From Planctomycetota bacterium (GTDB lineage Bacteria > Planctomycetota > UBA1135 > GCA-002686595): DNA of 64,000 nucleotides. Position 1 is the stretch's first letter. Each line of letters begins with the position of its first letter. Shown one piece after another: positions 9,405 through 17,383 of the stretch. The DNA lies in contig JACKHS010000007.1 of NCBI GenBank assembly GCA_020638875.1, positions 62,001 to 126,000 on the forward strand. Direction: 5' to 3'. The notes under the pieces were generated by a model that searched no databases, was not told the origin of the DNA, and worked only from the letters and a program-made list of their open reading frames with translations. Both the position numbers and the translations under genes were made by a program.

Positions 9405-11048
9405 TCAGCGCGGCGCGGCCTCCTGGCGCGTCACGATCGGCACGTAGCCGACCTCGAGGCCCTCCGGCGGCGTCACGAGCAGCGCCGGGTCGAGCGTGAC
9501 GAGCGCGCCCGTCGTCGGCGGCGCCAGGTAGTCGCGGTCGATCGGCCACGCGGCGTGCAAGGCCTCCACGAGCGCTTGCAGCTTCGCGCGCTTCGCGTCG
9601 CTCCACGCGTACTGCTGGAACACGGGCTGGTCGACGAAGCGGTACCAGCGATAGGTCACGCGCGAGCCGTCGCCGAGCGTCGCCGTGCACGCCTCGCTCG
9701 CCGGGCCCGGCGCGATCCACGCGCCCGCGGCGGGGGAGGTGAAGGCCGCGCCCGGCTCGGCCAGCGCGAACTCGGCCTCGCGCAGCCCCGTCTCGGCCGG
9801 CACCTCGTCCGGCGCGACGGCGACGCGCGCGCCCTCCTCGTGGCGGTAGTACTGCGGGAAGCGCCCGGCCGCGGCGTGGCCCTCCGCCGTCCACGCGAGC
9901 CCCCACGTGCCGTCCGGGAAGACGCGCGTGTCGAAGGTCGCGTCGACGCCGCGCAACGGCAGGCCGTCCTGGTCGAAGCCGGGCGTGCGCGTGCTGAGCG
10001 TCGCGACGTACGCGCCCGCGGCGTCGAGGCGCCCGCTGGGCGCCGGCCCGCCGTCGCGCCACGCGCGGAAGGCGTCGAACAGCGCCGCGCGCGAGTAGTA
10101 CGTCACGTCCTGCACGAGCACCGCGCGGCCGTCCGCGTCGACCGGGAAGCGCAGCGCGGGCAGCTTCGACCACGTGACGCCCTGCGCGTCACGCGCGACG
10201 AGCTGCGGCACGGTGTTGATCTCCATCGCGCCGCCGCTCATCAGGCCCGTGCGCGCGTCGAGGCCGCGGCCGTGCACGTAGGCGTAGTCGAACAGGTCGC
10301 CGATCTTGCTCCACGTCTCGGGCACGTAGTAGGCGATCGGGCCCTTGAAGTTCGCCGCCGCGAGGAAGCACGTCCAGGCGTGCTCGCCGACCGGGGCGCG
10401 CCCGTCGCGGCTCGGCACCGGCGCGGTGAACGGCAGCGCGAGGTACCCGTACCCGAGGAACTCGCCGCGCGGCGCGCCCGCGAAGGGCAGCGCGTCGGGC
10501 GGGATCAGCAGCCGGTTCGAGAGCTGCGCGATGCCGAGGCGCGCGTCGGGCAGCGCCTCGGTGTCGTAGAAGAACGACCAGCCCGGCGAGCCGACCTCGT
10601 AGTCGTAGCCCTGCGGCGTGCCGTTCATCGAGAACTTCGGCGGCCCGTAGCGGAAGCGGTTGCCGTTCCAGTAGCCGAGCCCGCCCTCGAGCGTCTGGAA
10701 GACGCTGTCCCACGTCGGCCCGCGCTCGGGCCAGTGGTCGCGCGCGTACGTGCCGACCGGCGCGAGCGGCACGTCGCGGTCGTCGGAGTTGTCGGGCAGG
10801 ATCCAGCTCCCGGCGAGGCCGACCTGGAAGTGCGCGAGCGGTCGCTCGACGAGCGTCCAGGCCGCCGAGTAGAAGCTCATGCCGTAGCCCCACGTCGCGC
10901 GGTCGGGCGGCTGACTGGCGCTGTAGCCGACGTAGCCGTGGAGGCCGCGGCCGCGCTGCACCGGCGCCTGCGCGTCCTGCGCGCGCGCGAGCGGCGCGAG
11001 GCCGGCCGCGGCGAGGAGCGCGAGGGCGAGCGCAGAGGGAGTCGTCAT
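9405..11048 (-). CDS. Large secreted protein of unknown function
   Basis: 547 aa with a clear signal peptide (about residues 1-23, ending ARAQ). The mature protein is rich in Tyr, Trp and Phe (GYVGYSASQPPDRATWGYG, FFYDTEALPDARLGI, YRWYRFVDQPVFQQYAWSD), with no Cys-rich or repeat pattern, so it is probably a beta-rich periplasmic or outer-surface protein or a hydrolase without a motif I recognise. The start codon lies 7 nt downstream of TAGGCT (minus strand, 11056-11061), suggesting a leaderless transcript. Single-gene unit. Function unknown. Confidence 0.75.
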   Translation of the reverse strand: MTTPSALALALLAAAGLAPLARAQDAQAPVQRGRGLHGYVGYSASQPPDRATWGYGMSFYSAAWTLVERPLAHFQVGLAGSWILPDNSDDRDVPLAPVGTYARDHWPERGPTWDSVFQTLEGGLGYWNGNRFRYGPPKFSMNGTPQGYDYEVGSPGWSFFYDTEALPDARLGIAQLSNRLLIPPDALPFAGAPRGEFLGYGYLALPFTAPVPSRDGRAPVGEHAWTCFLAAANFKGPIAYYVPETWSKIGDLFDYAYVHGRGLDARTGLMSGGAMEINTVPQLVARDAQGVTWSKLPALRFPVDADGRAVLVQDVTYYSRAALFDAFRAWRDGGPAPSGRLDAAGAYVATLSTRTPGFDQDGLPLRGVDATFDTRVFPDGTWGLAWTAEGHAAAGRFPQYYRHEEGARVAVAPDEVPAETGLREAEFALAEPGAAFTSPAAGAWIAPGPASEACTATLGDGSRVTYRWYRFVDQPVFQQYAWSDAKRAKLQALVEALHAAWPIDRDYLAPPTTGALVTLDPALLVTPPEGLEVGYVPIVTRQEAAPR

Positions 11049-11055
11049 GCCCGGC

Positions 11056-11061
11056 AGCCTA
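11056..11061 (-). promoter_or_regulatory. -10 box TAGGCT, 7 nt before the start codon
   Basis: Reading leftward, TAGGCT ends 7 nt before the ATG at 11048. The same box with the same spacing precedes the DsrE gene at 18675, and both are preceded upstream by a shared GGCGTGCGCGTTC block. This placement predicts transcription starting at or within a few nt of the ATG. Confidence 0.55.
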
Positions 11062-11157
11062 GCCCGGACGATTCACGAACGCGCACGCCAGCCTTCGCAA
11101 CCGGCCGGCGCGGCCGGCCTCTCGGTTCCTGGCGCGCGCCTTCGTGCATCGACCGGG

Positions 11158-11667
11158 CTAGGCGGGCGCGTCGGGGGCCGCCGGGCGTGCCCCCGCACCG
11201 CCCGACTCCGCCACGTCCTCCAGCCCGAGGCTGCGGCACGTGGTGCGCACGTGCGAGCCGCGCCAGAAGATCGCGGCGCAGCGCGGGCAGGTGAAGAACT
11301 CGGTGTGGGCGGCGTGGACGCGCGGGGGGACGCGGCCGGCGGCGTCGGCGCGGGGGAGCGGGGCGAGCGGGGCGTTGCAGCGCAGGCAGCGCGTGAAGGG
11401 CGCGGCGCCCGCGAGGTGACCGGCGTCGCGCAGCTCCGCGAACTGGGCGAGGGGGTCCTCCGAAGCCAGTCGCACCAGGCGGCGGGGGACGAGCGCGTGG
11501 TGCTCGAGGTGGCGGTTGCGCGTCAGGAAGACGCGGTCCTCGCGGTCGGCCCACTCGACCCGCGTCGCGGTGGAGGCCGTCGGGTCGCTCGCGGCGTCGA
11601 GGCCGGCGCAGCGCAGGTAGCGCGCGAGCTTCTCCAGCATGGAGTCGACGACGAAGCGCTTGGGCAT
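11158..11667 (-). CDS. Mut7-C (DUF82) PIN-like RNase domain protein
   Basis: 169 aa. N-terminal half matches the Mut7-C PIN-like fold (FVVDSMLEKLARYLRCAGLDA, VFLTRNRHL with conserved Asp and Arg/Asn). The C-terminal half has a zinc ribbon with two Cys pairs (CLRCNAPL near residue 95 and CPRCAAIFW near 127). Predicted to be a stand-alone ribonuclease, as proposed for this family; the substrate is not known. The bacterial members are usually this length. Confidence 0.85.
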   Translation of the reverse strand: MPKRFVVDSMLEKLARYLRCAGLDAASDPTASTATRVEWADREDRVFLTRNRHLEHHALVPRRLVRLASEDPLAQFAELRDAGHLAGAAPFTRCLRCNAPLAPLPRADAAGRVPPRVHAAHTEFFTCPRCAAIFWRGSHVRTTCRSLGLEDVAESGGAGARPAAPDAPA

Positions 11668-11819
11668 GGCGGGCGTGGGCGGGCGGCGGGGCCGCGGGCG
11701 GGAGGCCCGCGAGGCGCCGGGCGGCGGTGCGATCGACCTCCTAACTCCTTCCAGGTGCCAGGATAAGGGCTCGGGATCGGTTCCGCGGGCGCCCCGCGAC
11801 TGGCACCCGACTCACAATT

Positions 11820-11835
11820 TACGAAGCGCGTCGTA
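11820..11835. promoter_or_regulatory. Operator copy 1 for the BlaI-like repressor
   Basis: Perfect 16-bp dyad TACGA-N6-TCGTA. It lies 77 bp before the blaI-like start and is repeated exactly 22 bp downstream. BlaI/MecI repressors bind as dimers to TACA-N-TGTA-type dyads in front of their own operon; here the arm reads TACGA. Confidence 0.7.
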
Positions 11836-11841
11836 GGCAGC

Positions 11842-11857
11842 TACGAAGGTCGTCGTA
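11842..11857. promoter_or_regulatory. Operator copy 2 for the BlaI-like repressor, overlapping a -10 box
   Basis: Second perfect TACGA-N6-TCGTA dyad, start-to-start 22 bp from the first, about two helical turns, so two dimers would sit on one face of the DNA. Its right end overlaps TATAAC (11856-11861), a good -10 candidate, so binding here should block RNA polymerase and autorepress the operon. Confidence 0.7.
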
Positions 11858-11912
11858 TAACTGGCCGATACCCACGGACGCCCGGCCCCGCCGGGCCCGA
11901 CCCCCGACGCTG

Positions 11913-12308
11913 ATGCAGCCCGCTCCCCGCCTCCGCCCGACCGACGCGCAGCTCGCGATCCTGTCGGTGCTCTGGGACCACGGTCCCTCCACCGTCCGTC
12001 AGGTCCACGAGGCGCTGCCCGACGACGTGCGGCGCGGCTACACGACCACGCTGAAGCTGATGCAGATCATGGTCGAGCAAGGCCTGGCCCGGCGCGACGA
12101 GTCCGAGCGCAGCCACGTCTACGCGGCCTGCGTCGGCGAGGACGAGACGAAGGGGCGGCTCGTGGACGACCTGATGCAGAAGGCCTTCGGCGGCTCGGCC
12201 GCGCAGCTCGTGATGCGCGCGCTGTCCGAGACGCCCGCCAGCGCCGCGGAGCTGGCCGAGATCCGCGCCCTGCTCGCCCGCATCGAGGGCAAGGGAGACG
12301 AGGCATGA
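11913..12308 (+). CDS. BlaI/MecI-family transcriptional repressor
   Basis: 131 aa, usual length. Winged-helix N-terminus (PTDAQLAILSVLWDHGPSTVRQVHEAL, then YTTTLKLMQIMVEQGLARRDES) matches BlaI/MecI; the C-terminal helices would dimerise. It represses its own operon until the coupled M56 protease is activated by a membrane signal. Two identical operator dyads lie upstream at 11820 and 11842. The stop overlaps the M56 start by 4 nt (ATGA). The absence of a beta-lactamase or PBP gene nearby suggests a general envelope-stress circuit, as is common in Planctomycetota. Confidence 0.92.
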   Translation: MQPAPRLRPTDAQLAILSVLWDHGPSTVRQVHEALPDDVRRGYTTTLKLMQIMVEQGLARRDESERSHVYAACVGEDETKGRLVDDLMQKAFGGSAAQLVMRALSETPASAAELAEIRALLARIEGKGDEA

Positions 12309-13894
12309 GCGCTCACGAGCTCCACGTCCTGGTCGACACGCTGGCCTGGACGCTGATCCACTTCCTGTGGCAGGGCGCGCTCGTCGCGCTCGTGCTGTGG
12401 CTGGGCCTCGCCGCGCTGGGCGGCGCGACGGCGCGCGTGCGCTACCTGGTGCGCTGCGCCGCGCTGATCGCGATGGCCGTCGCGCCGGTCGTGACCTTCG
12501 CCTGGCTGTGGGGCGACGCCCCGGCGCTGCCCGAGCTGCCGGTCGTGACGACCGCCGCGGGCCTCGCGCTGCCGGAGAGCGCCGAGGACGCGGTGCAGTC
12601 GCTCTGGTCGCAGCCGCTCGCGTGGGTGGTGCTGGTGTGGTGCGTCGGCGCGGCGCTGTGCGTGCTGCGCTTCGGCGGCGGCCTGCTGCAGGTCGTGCGC
12701 CTGCGGCGCAAGAACGTCGGCATCGACCTCGCGCCGCGCTGGCAGCGCCGCTTCGACGCGCTGGCGCGCGAGTTCGGCGTGCGCGCGACGGCGCGCGTCG
12801 TCGAGAGCGCGGCGGTCTGCGTGCCGGCGGTGATCGGCTGCCTCAAGCCGGTCGTGCTGCTGCCCGCGCGCCTCTTCAGCGGGCTCAGCGACGAGCAGAT
12901 CGAGGCGCTCATCGCGCACGAGCTCGCGCACGTCGTGCGCCACGACTACCTGGTGAACATCGCGCAATCCATCGTGGAAGCCCTGCTCTTCTACCACCCG
13001 GCCGTGTGGTGGGTGAGTCGGGGGATCCGCGTGGAGCGCGAGTACTGCTGCGACGACCTGGCGGTCGCCGCGACGCGGAACGGCCTCTCCTATGCCCATG
13101 CGCTCGCCACGCTCGAAGCCTGGCGCGGCGCGCAACCCCAACTGGGGGTCTCGACCCTCGGAGGTTCCCTCTTGTCACGCATCCAACGACTCGTCGGGCT
13201 GGAGCCCGAGCGCCCGCGCCGCGCGCTGCGGCCGGCGCACGCCGTGGCGGGGCTGTTCGTCGCCGGTACCCTCGGCGCTTCCGCCTTCGCGTTCGCCACG
13301 CAGCCCGATCCCGCGTCCTGCGACTGCAAGTGCTCGTGTCACCGCAAGGCGCACGCGCAGGACCGCGCCGTCGACGTGCTCGAGGACGTCACGCTGATGC
13401 CGGCCCCCAGCGGCCGCGCGATCTACAGCCGCGTCCCGATCGTCGACTACTACTTCGGCGGGGGCGAGCTGCACGAGGGCGACGACGCCGCCGCGCGCAT
13501 GCAGGTGCAGAACCGGTTCTACGGCGTCGACGCCCCGCAGGACGACCAGCGCGTGCGCGTGATCGTCAAGACGATCGACTCCGAGGGCCACGAGACCGTT
13601 AGCGAAGGGACGCTCGGCGACGACGGCGTCGCGCAGTGGTTCGAGGAGGCTCCGAAGGCTCCGAAGGCTCCGAAGGCGAAGCAGGCCGAGCGGCGCTTCG
13701 TCGTGAAGGGCGACCTCGACCGGCTGAAGCAGCTCGAGACCGACGGCGAGGTGAAGGTGGAGGGCGACGAGTACGTCGTCGGCTCGCCGACGGCGACCAG
13801 GCGACGCACCAGCGGCATGTGGCAGCTCACGCTCGCGCTCAGCCGGGCGCCCTCCAGGCTGCGACCACTGCTCAGGCGTGCGGCGATGCGGTAA
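12305..13894 (+). CDS. BlaR1-type M56 membrane metalloprotease with aberrant C-terminus
   Basis: 529 aa. Several N-terminal membrane segments (LIHFLWQGALVALVLWLGLA and others), then the gluzincin motif IAHELAHVVRHD near residue 205 and EREYCCDDLAVAA as the third ligand region. A further TM near 305 is followed by CDCKCSCH and an extracytoplasmic tail with three tandem PKA repeats (APKAPKAPKA). No beta-lactam-sensor domain. It should sense an envelope signal and inactivate the coupled BlaI. The last 33 codons or so (from about 13796) use codons unlike the rest and lie antisense to the remains of a cytochrome gene, so the true C-terminus may have been lost. Confidence 0.88.
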   Translation: MSAHELHVLVDTLAWTLIHFLWQGALVALVLWLGLAALGGATARVRYLVRCAALIAMAVAPVVTFAWLWGDAPALPELPVVTTAAGLALPESAEDAVQSLWSQPLAWVVLVWCVGAALCVLRFGGGLLQVVRLRRKNVGIDLAPRWQRRFDALAREFGVRATARVVESAAVCVPAVIGCLKPVVLLPARLFSGLSDEQIEALIAHELAHVVRHDYLVNIAQSIVEALLFYHPAVWWVSRGIRVEREYCCDDLAVAATRNGLSYAHALATLEAWRGAQPQLGVSTLGGSLLSRIQRLVGLEPERPRRALRPAHAVAGLFVAGTLGASAFAFATQPDPASCDCKCSCHRKAHAQDRAVDVLEDVTLMPAPSGRAIYSRVPIVDYYFGGGELHEGDDAAARMQVQNRFYGVDAPQDDQRVRVIVKTIDSEGHETVSEGTLGDDGVAQWFEEAPKAPKAPKAKQAERRFVVKGDLDRLKQLETDGEVKVEGDEYVVGSPTATRRRTSGMWQLTLALSRAPSRLRPLLRRAAMR

Positions 13895-14351
13895 CGGGTG
13901 GCGCGGTCCTCGGTGCCGACGCGCCTACGCCTCGGTGCGCGCGCCGCCGACGAGGTGCTGTAGTCGTAGCCCGCGCGCGGCCGTGGCAGGACATGCAGGT
14001 GTTGCCCTCGTCGAGGTTCGTCCAGCGTTGCATCGGCGTCATGCCGATGCCCGTCTCGAAGACCGGCCGCGGCGTGTGACAGCGGATGCAGTCCTCGCGG
14101 CGGAAGCCGCGCGTCGCCAGGCGTGCCTCCTCGTCGTGGAAGGCGAGCCCGTGCGTGTTCTGGCGGTGCTCCTCGTAGAGCACCGGGTGGCACTCGGCGC
14201 AGAAGCGGCTCGACTGGACCTCCTCGCGGTGCGCGGCGGTGCCGAGCGGAGCGTGCTGCGGCGCCTGCGCGCGCGCGGGCGCGGGCGCGACGAGGACGAG
14301 GGCGAGCAGGGCCAGGGAGCGGACGAGGACGCGCGGGAGCGGAGCGGACAT
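13872..14351 (-). pseudogene. Multihaem c-type cytochrome, frameshifted and truncated
   Basis: The open part codes for 159 aa: a signal peptide (residues 1-29) and three haem sites, CAECH (51-55), CIRCH (88-92) and CMSCH (119-123), with intervening sequence typical of periplasmic multihaem cytochromes (EEHRQNTHGLAF, ETGIGMTPMQRWTNL). After the third haem the frame is lost. Continuing homology-like text appears in other minus frames: GYDYS just after CHGRAR, TPEQWSQPGGR further on, and CHMPLVRRLVAVGEP at about 13780-13830. The gene thus seems to have decayed through several indels and to be cut off by the 3' end of the convergent M56 gene. The first shift is a single missing base in a GC run; sequencing error could explain that one but not all of them. 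Confidence 0.65.
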
Positions 14352-14695
14352 GGCGGCGCGGGAACGAGGAGAGCGGGGCGGGACCGGCGCGCGACGCGGC
14401 GCGCACGGCGCGGCGTAGCACGACGCGGTCGACGGGTCACGTCGCGCGCGCGCCTCGCGTCGAACTCTCGCGCCGCGTTCAGCGGAGTCGCGGAGCGGGA
14501 GGTCTCGCGCCGCGGCGCGGGGGCGTCCGCGGGCACGCTCCGCCTACGGCGTCGTCGGCGCTCGGCGCGGCCCGCGACCGCGTCGTCGTCGCGCCCCTGC
14601 GCGGCGCGCCGTGCAGCACCTCGAACGCGCCGCCCGCGTCACAGCCCGCGAGCCGCGCGTCGTCCGGCGACGCCGACCGAGCGCCCGTGGCGGGG
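14352..14695. other. Intergenic region without a recognisable gene
   Basis: 344 bp between the cytochrome start and the 3' end of the DksA-like gene. The frames are Arg/Ala-rich in all six readings, with no start or domain I can support. It must contain the cytochrome promoter, reading leftward. No repeat or operator was seen. Confidence 0.4.
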
Positions 14696-15082
14696 CTATG
14701 CCGGTTCCTCGTCCGCCAGCGGCGGCGCGTGCTCGAACGTCGTCTCGCACGCGACGCAGCGCCGGGCGTAGGGCAGCTCGTGCAAGCGCTCGCGGCCGAT
14801 GGGCTCGTCGCAGTCCTCGCACGCGCCGTACGTGCCCGCCTCGAGCCGCCGCAGCGCGGCCACGACCTCGTGCAGCAGGCGCTCGTCCTCCTCGAGCATC
14901 TCGAGCTCGGCCTCCTGCGCGGCCTCGAGCGTGCCCTCGTTGCTCTTCGTGTCGACGGGATGGTCCGCGCTCCCCACGGCGTCCTCCTCGAGCTCCGTGA
15001 GGTCGTCCAGCAGCCGCCCGTGCAGGAGTTGCAGCGTCCGCTTCAGCTCGGCCTCGTCCTTGCGCGTGATCCGCTTCGTCAT
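14696..15082 (-). CDS. DksA/TraR-family zinc-finger protein
   Basis: 128 aa. A long N-terminal coiled coil (TRKDEAELKRTLQLLHGRLL and later helices) leads to the C4 zinc finger CEDCDEPIGRERL...RCVACE (Cys-x2-Cys-x17-Cys-x2-Cys), the DksA/TraR signature. Such proteins enter the RNA polymerase secondary channel and modulate transcription, often with ppGpp; shorter family members with unknown targets are common. Monocistronic, divergent from the SRPBCC gene. Confidence 0.9.
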   Translation of the reverse strand: MTKRITRKDEAELKRTLQLLHGRLLDDLTELEEDAVGSADHPVDTKSNEGTLEAAQEAELEMLEEDERLLHEVVAALRRLEAGTYGACEDCDEPIGRERLHELPYARRCVACETTFEHAPPLADEEPA

Positions 15083-15247
15083 CCTCCGGTTCCTCCTGGC
15101 TCGCCGTTCGGTCTCGAGTGCCTACGCCCCACGCGCAGGAGCGAAGGTAGGCCGGCCGCGCCCGGTCCGCGCCGGCCCCAGGGCGCAGGCCGCCACGTAT
15201 TGCTGCGTACGCGGGGGCCGGGATCCGGCCGGGAGGGCTACCGTGGT

Positions 15248-15285
15248 CGCGGAGGACGAGCGCACCCGCGGAGGACGAGCGCACC
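15248..15285 (+). repeat. Perfect tandem duplication of 19 bp before a start codon
   Basis: CGCGGAGGACGAGCGCACC occurs twice in direct tandem, ending 1 nt before the ATG at 15287. Each copy holds GGAGGA, so the duplication places two Shine-Dalgarno-like cores before the SRPBCC gene. Confidence 0.85.
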
Positions 15286-15286
15286 C

Positions 15287-15748
15287 ATGGACCTGGCGAA
15301 CGAACTCGAGCGACACGCGCGCGCGCCGGTGCGCGCGAGCGCTCGCGCGCACGTGGCCGCGCCGCCCGACGTCGTCTGGTCGACTCTGGCCGACGTCGCC
15401 TCGTGGCCGACGTGGAACGGCGCCGTCGCGCGCGCCGCGCTGGACGGCGCGCTGGCCGTCGGGGCGACCTTCCGCTGGAAGGCGGGCGGCTTGTCGATCC
15501 GTTCGCGCCTCCTGGAGGTCGCGCGCCCCGGCGCGCTGTCCTGGTGCGGCCGCAGCCTGGGCCTGCGCGCGGTGCACCGGACGCGCTTCGAGCCGGACGC
15601 GGGCGGCACGCTCGTCACGGTGGAGGAGAGCTTCGACGGCCTGCTGCCGCGCCTGCTGCGCGGTCCGTCCCGGCGCGCGCTCGAGCGCGCGGTGCAGGAC
15701 GGCCTCGCCTCGCTGAAGGCGGAGAGCGAGCGACGGGTGCGGACCTGA
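15287..15748 (+). CDS. SRPBCC-family (START-like) protein
   Basis: 153 aa. The N-terminal phrase ARAHVAAPPDVVWSTLADVASWPTWNGAVARAALDG is the usual opening of polyketide-cyclase/dehydrase-type SRPBCC proteins, and VTVEESFDGLLPRLL plus a long C-terminal helix (RALERAVQDGLASLKAES) completes the helix-grip fold that binds hydrophobic ligands. The ligand is not predictable. Start at 15287 follows the tandem repeat. Alone, between the DksA-like gene and mscL. Confidence 0.85.
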   Translation: MDLANELERHARAPVRASARAHVAAPPDVVWSTLADVASWPTWNGAVARAALDGALAVGATFRWKAGGLSIRSRLLEVARPGALSWCGRSLGLRAVHRTRFEPDAGGTLVTVEESFDGLLPRLLRGPSRRALERAVQDGLASLKAESERRVRT

Positions 15749-15866
15749 CGCGGCGTCCATCGAACGCTCAATTTTCTACCCCGCCGTCCGCTTGCTAGCC
15801 GGAGGTCGATGCGGGATCCTCTTCGCCCCAACCTCCCCCTACACCCTGATCAAGGAGAGTCCCCCT

Positions 15867-16286
15867 ATGGGCCTTATCAAGGAATTCAAGGAGTTCGCGG
15901 TCAAGGGCAACGTGATGGACATGGCCATCGGCATCATCATCGGTGGTGCGTTCACGCCCATCGTGAAGAGCCTGGTCGACGACATCATCATGCCGCCGAT
16001 CGGCCTGCTGCTCGGCAACATCGACTTCTCCGAGTACAAGTTCGTCCTCAGCACGGACGCCGACGGCAAGGCGCTTGCCTCGATCAACTACGGCAACTTC
16101 ATCAACATCGTCATCACCTTCGTCATCATCGCGTTCGCGGTGTTCATGCTGGTGAAGGTGATGAACCGCATGCGGCGGGAAGAGGAGAAGCCGGCCGCCG
16201 CGCCGACGACGAAGGACTGCCCGCAGTGCCTGATGACGGTCCCGATCAACGCCAAGAAGTGCGGCCACTGCACCTCTGCGCTCTGA
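15867..16286 (+). CDS. mscL: Large-conductance mechanosensitive channel MscL
   Basis: 139 aa. Two membrane segments and the MscL opening GLIKEFKEFAVKGNVMDMAIGIIIGGAFTPIVKSLV are unmistakable; TM2 is NFINIVITFVIIAFAVFMLV. The protein forms a pentameric emergency release valve for osmotic downshock. Unusually the C-terminus ends in a zinc-ribbon-like CPQCLMTVPINAKKCGHC instead of the plain cytosolic helix, as in some other MscL proteins. Start chosen at 15867 behind AAGGAGA; a longer in-frame start at 15792 lacks support. A strong hairpin follows at 16328. Confidence 0.96.
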   Translation: MGLIKEFKEFAVKGNVMDMAIGIIIGGAFTPIVKSLVDDIIMPPIGLLLGNIDFSEYKFVLSTDADGKALASINYGNFINIVITFVIIAFAVFMLVKVMNRMRREEEKPAAAPTTKDCPQCLMTVPINAKKCGHCTSAL

Positions 16287-16327
16287 GCGAACGACCGCTG
16301 CGCGCCCGGTGACTCGATCGGGCGCAG

Positions 16328-16372
16328 GGGGCCGAGCTCGCGCGGGACCCGCGTCCCGGCGAGCTCGGCCCC
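16328..16372 (+). terminator. Hairpin terminator after mscL
   Basis: Perfect 13-bp stem GGGGCCGAGCTCG / CGAGCTCGGCCCC with a GC-rich loop, 41 nt after the mscL stop, followed by TTCCC. There is no long T-run, as is usual in such GC-rich genomes. Confidence 0.7.
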
Positions 16373-16449
16373 TTCCCGTCCTCGCGCGCCGCCACGCGCG
16401 CCGTCGCGCGGCGCGAGACCTCGCCGCGCCGCGCGGTTCTCCCGCCGTC

Positions 16450-16776
16450 ATGAAGCACCTCCCCGTCGCCGCGTCGCTCGCGGCCGCCCTCGCGCTCGGC
16501 GCCTGCCGCGCCACGCCCCCCGGCCCCGTCTACCGCGTCGAAGGTCGCGTCGCCCGCCCCGGCGACCACGCCTGGACGCCCGACACGACGGTCTGGGAGG
16601 CGCTCGTGCGCGCGCGGGCCGTCGAGGGGAGCTGCGACCTCACGCGCGTCGAGCTGCGCCGCGCGGGCGCGGACGGTCCGCTCTGCGTGACGCTCGACCT
16701 GAGCCGCGTCGCGAGCGAGGGCGACAGCACCTGCAACGTGCGCGTCGAGCCCGGCGACGTGATCCGCGTGAACTGA
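16450..16776 (+). CDS. Small SLBB-like lipoprotein
   Basis: 108 aa. The signal ends in lipobox LGAC (Cys19). The mature part YRVEGRVARPGDHAW...TVWEALVRA...VRVEPGDVIRVN matches one SLBB/Wza-type soluble ligand-binding beta-grasp domain, as found in polysaccharide export proteins, but without the Poly_export domain. It may bind a polysaccharide or act as a small partner. Start at 16450 fits the signal peptide. No exopolysaccharide genes are nearby. Confidence 0.75.
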   Translation: MKHLPVAASLAAALALGACRATPPGPVYRVEGRVARPGDHAWTPDTTVWEALVRARAVEGSCDLTRVELRRAGADGPLCVTLDLSRVASEGDSTCNVRVEPGDVIRVN

Positions 16777-16805
16777 GCGCGGGCGGCGCGCGCCCGGCGG
16801 GCCGC

Positions 16806-16811
16806 TAGACT
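16806..16811 (+). promoter_or_regulatory. -10 box TAGACT 6 nt before GTG start
   Basis: TAGACT, then 6 nt, then the GTG of the hydroxylase gene at 16818. An identical TAGACT-N6-GTG arrangement precedes the ECF sigma gene at 28023. Predicts a leaderless mRNA. Confidence 0.6.
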
Positions 16812-16817
16812 GTCCGC

Positions 16818-17327
16818 GTGCAGCCCTCCGCCTTCCGCGACCCGCGCGCGTTCGCGTTCGTGCCCGCGCTCGCCGCGGCCGCGGGCGAGGTGCGCGCCGA
16901 GCTCGAGGCGCTGGGCGACGAGGCCTTCGCGGAGAGCCCCGACTCGCTCGGCCTGCGACCGGGCGGCTACGACGAGCGCGGTTGGCAGTGGTACGCGCTG
17001 TGCGGCGCGGACGCGCCCGCCGCGCACCGCGCCGCGTGCCCGCGCACGGTGCGCGCCTGCGAGGCGGTGCCGGGCCTGGTGAACGCCGGCTTCTCGTGCT
17101 TCCTGCCGGGCACGCACCTCGAACCGCACCGCGGCGAGCTCGCCGGCGTCCTGCGCTGCCACGTGCCGCTCGTCGTGCCCGCCGGCGACCTCGGCCTGCG
17201 CTTCGGCGACGAGGTGCGGCGCTGGCGCGCGGGCGAGTGCCTGGTGTTCGACGACTCGCTCGTCCACGACGCGTGGAACCGCGGCGCGGGCCCGCGCACG
17301 GTGCTGCTCGTCACGTTCCGGCCCTGA
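16818..17327 (+). CDS. Aspartyl/asparaginyl beta-hydroxylase-like dioxygenase
   Basis: 169 aa. Matches the Asp_Arg_Hydrox family: FLPGTHLEPHRGELAGVLRCHVPL holds the first iron-ligand His region, and ECLVFDDSLVHDAWNRG the second His; the terminal RTVLLVTFRP supplies the usual 2-oxoglutarate-binding Arg. A cytosolic Fe(II)/2-oxoglutarate oxygenase; bacterial homologues act on peptides or lipid A-type substrates, so the substrate here is open. GTG start, no Shine-Dalgarno, leaderless promoter at 16806. Confidence 0.88.
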   Translation: MQPSAFRDPRAFAFVPALAAAAGEVRAELEALGDEAFAESPDSLGLRPGGYDERGWQWYALCGADAPAAHRAACPRTVRACEAVPGLVNAGFSCFLPGTHLEPHRGELAGVLRCHVPLVVPAGDLGLRFGDEVRRWRAGECLVFDDSLVHDAWNRGAGPRTVLLVTFRP

Positions 17328-17383
17328 GGCGGCGTGGGCCGCCGCTGGTGGCGCGCCCGCGGCCGTGGTATGCAGCGCCGCGC

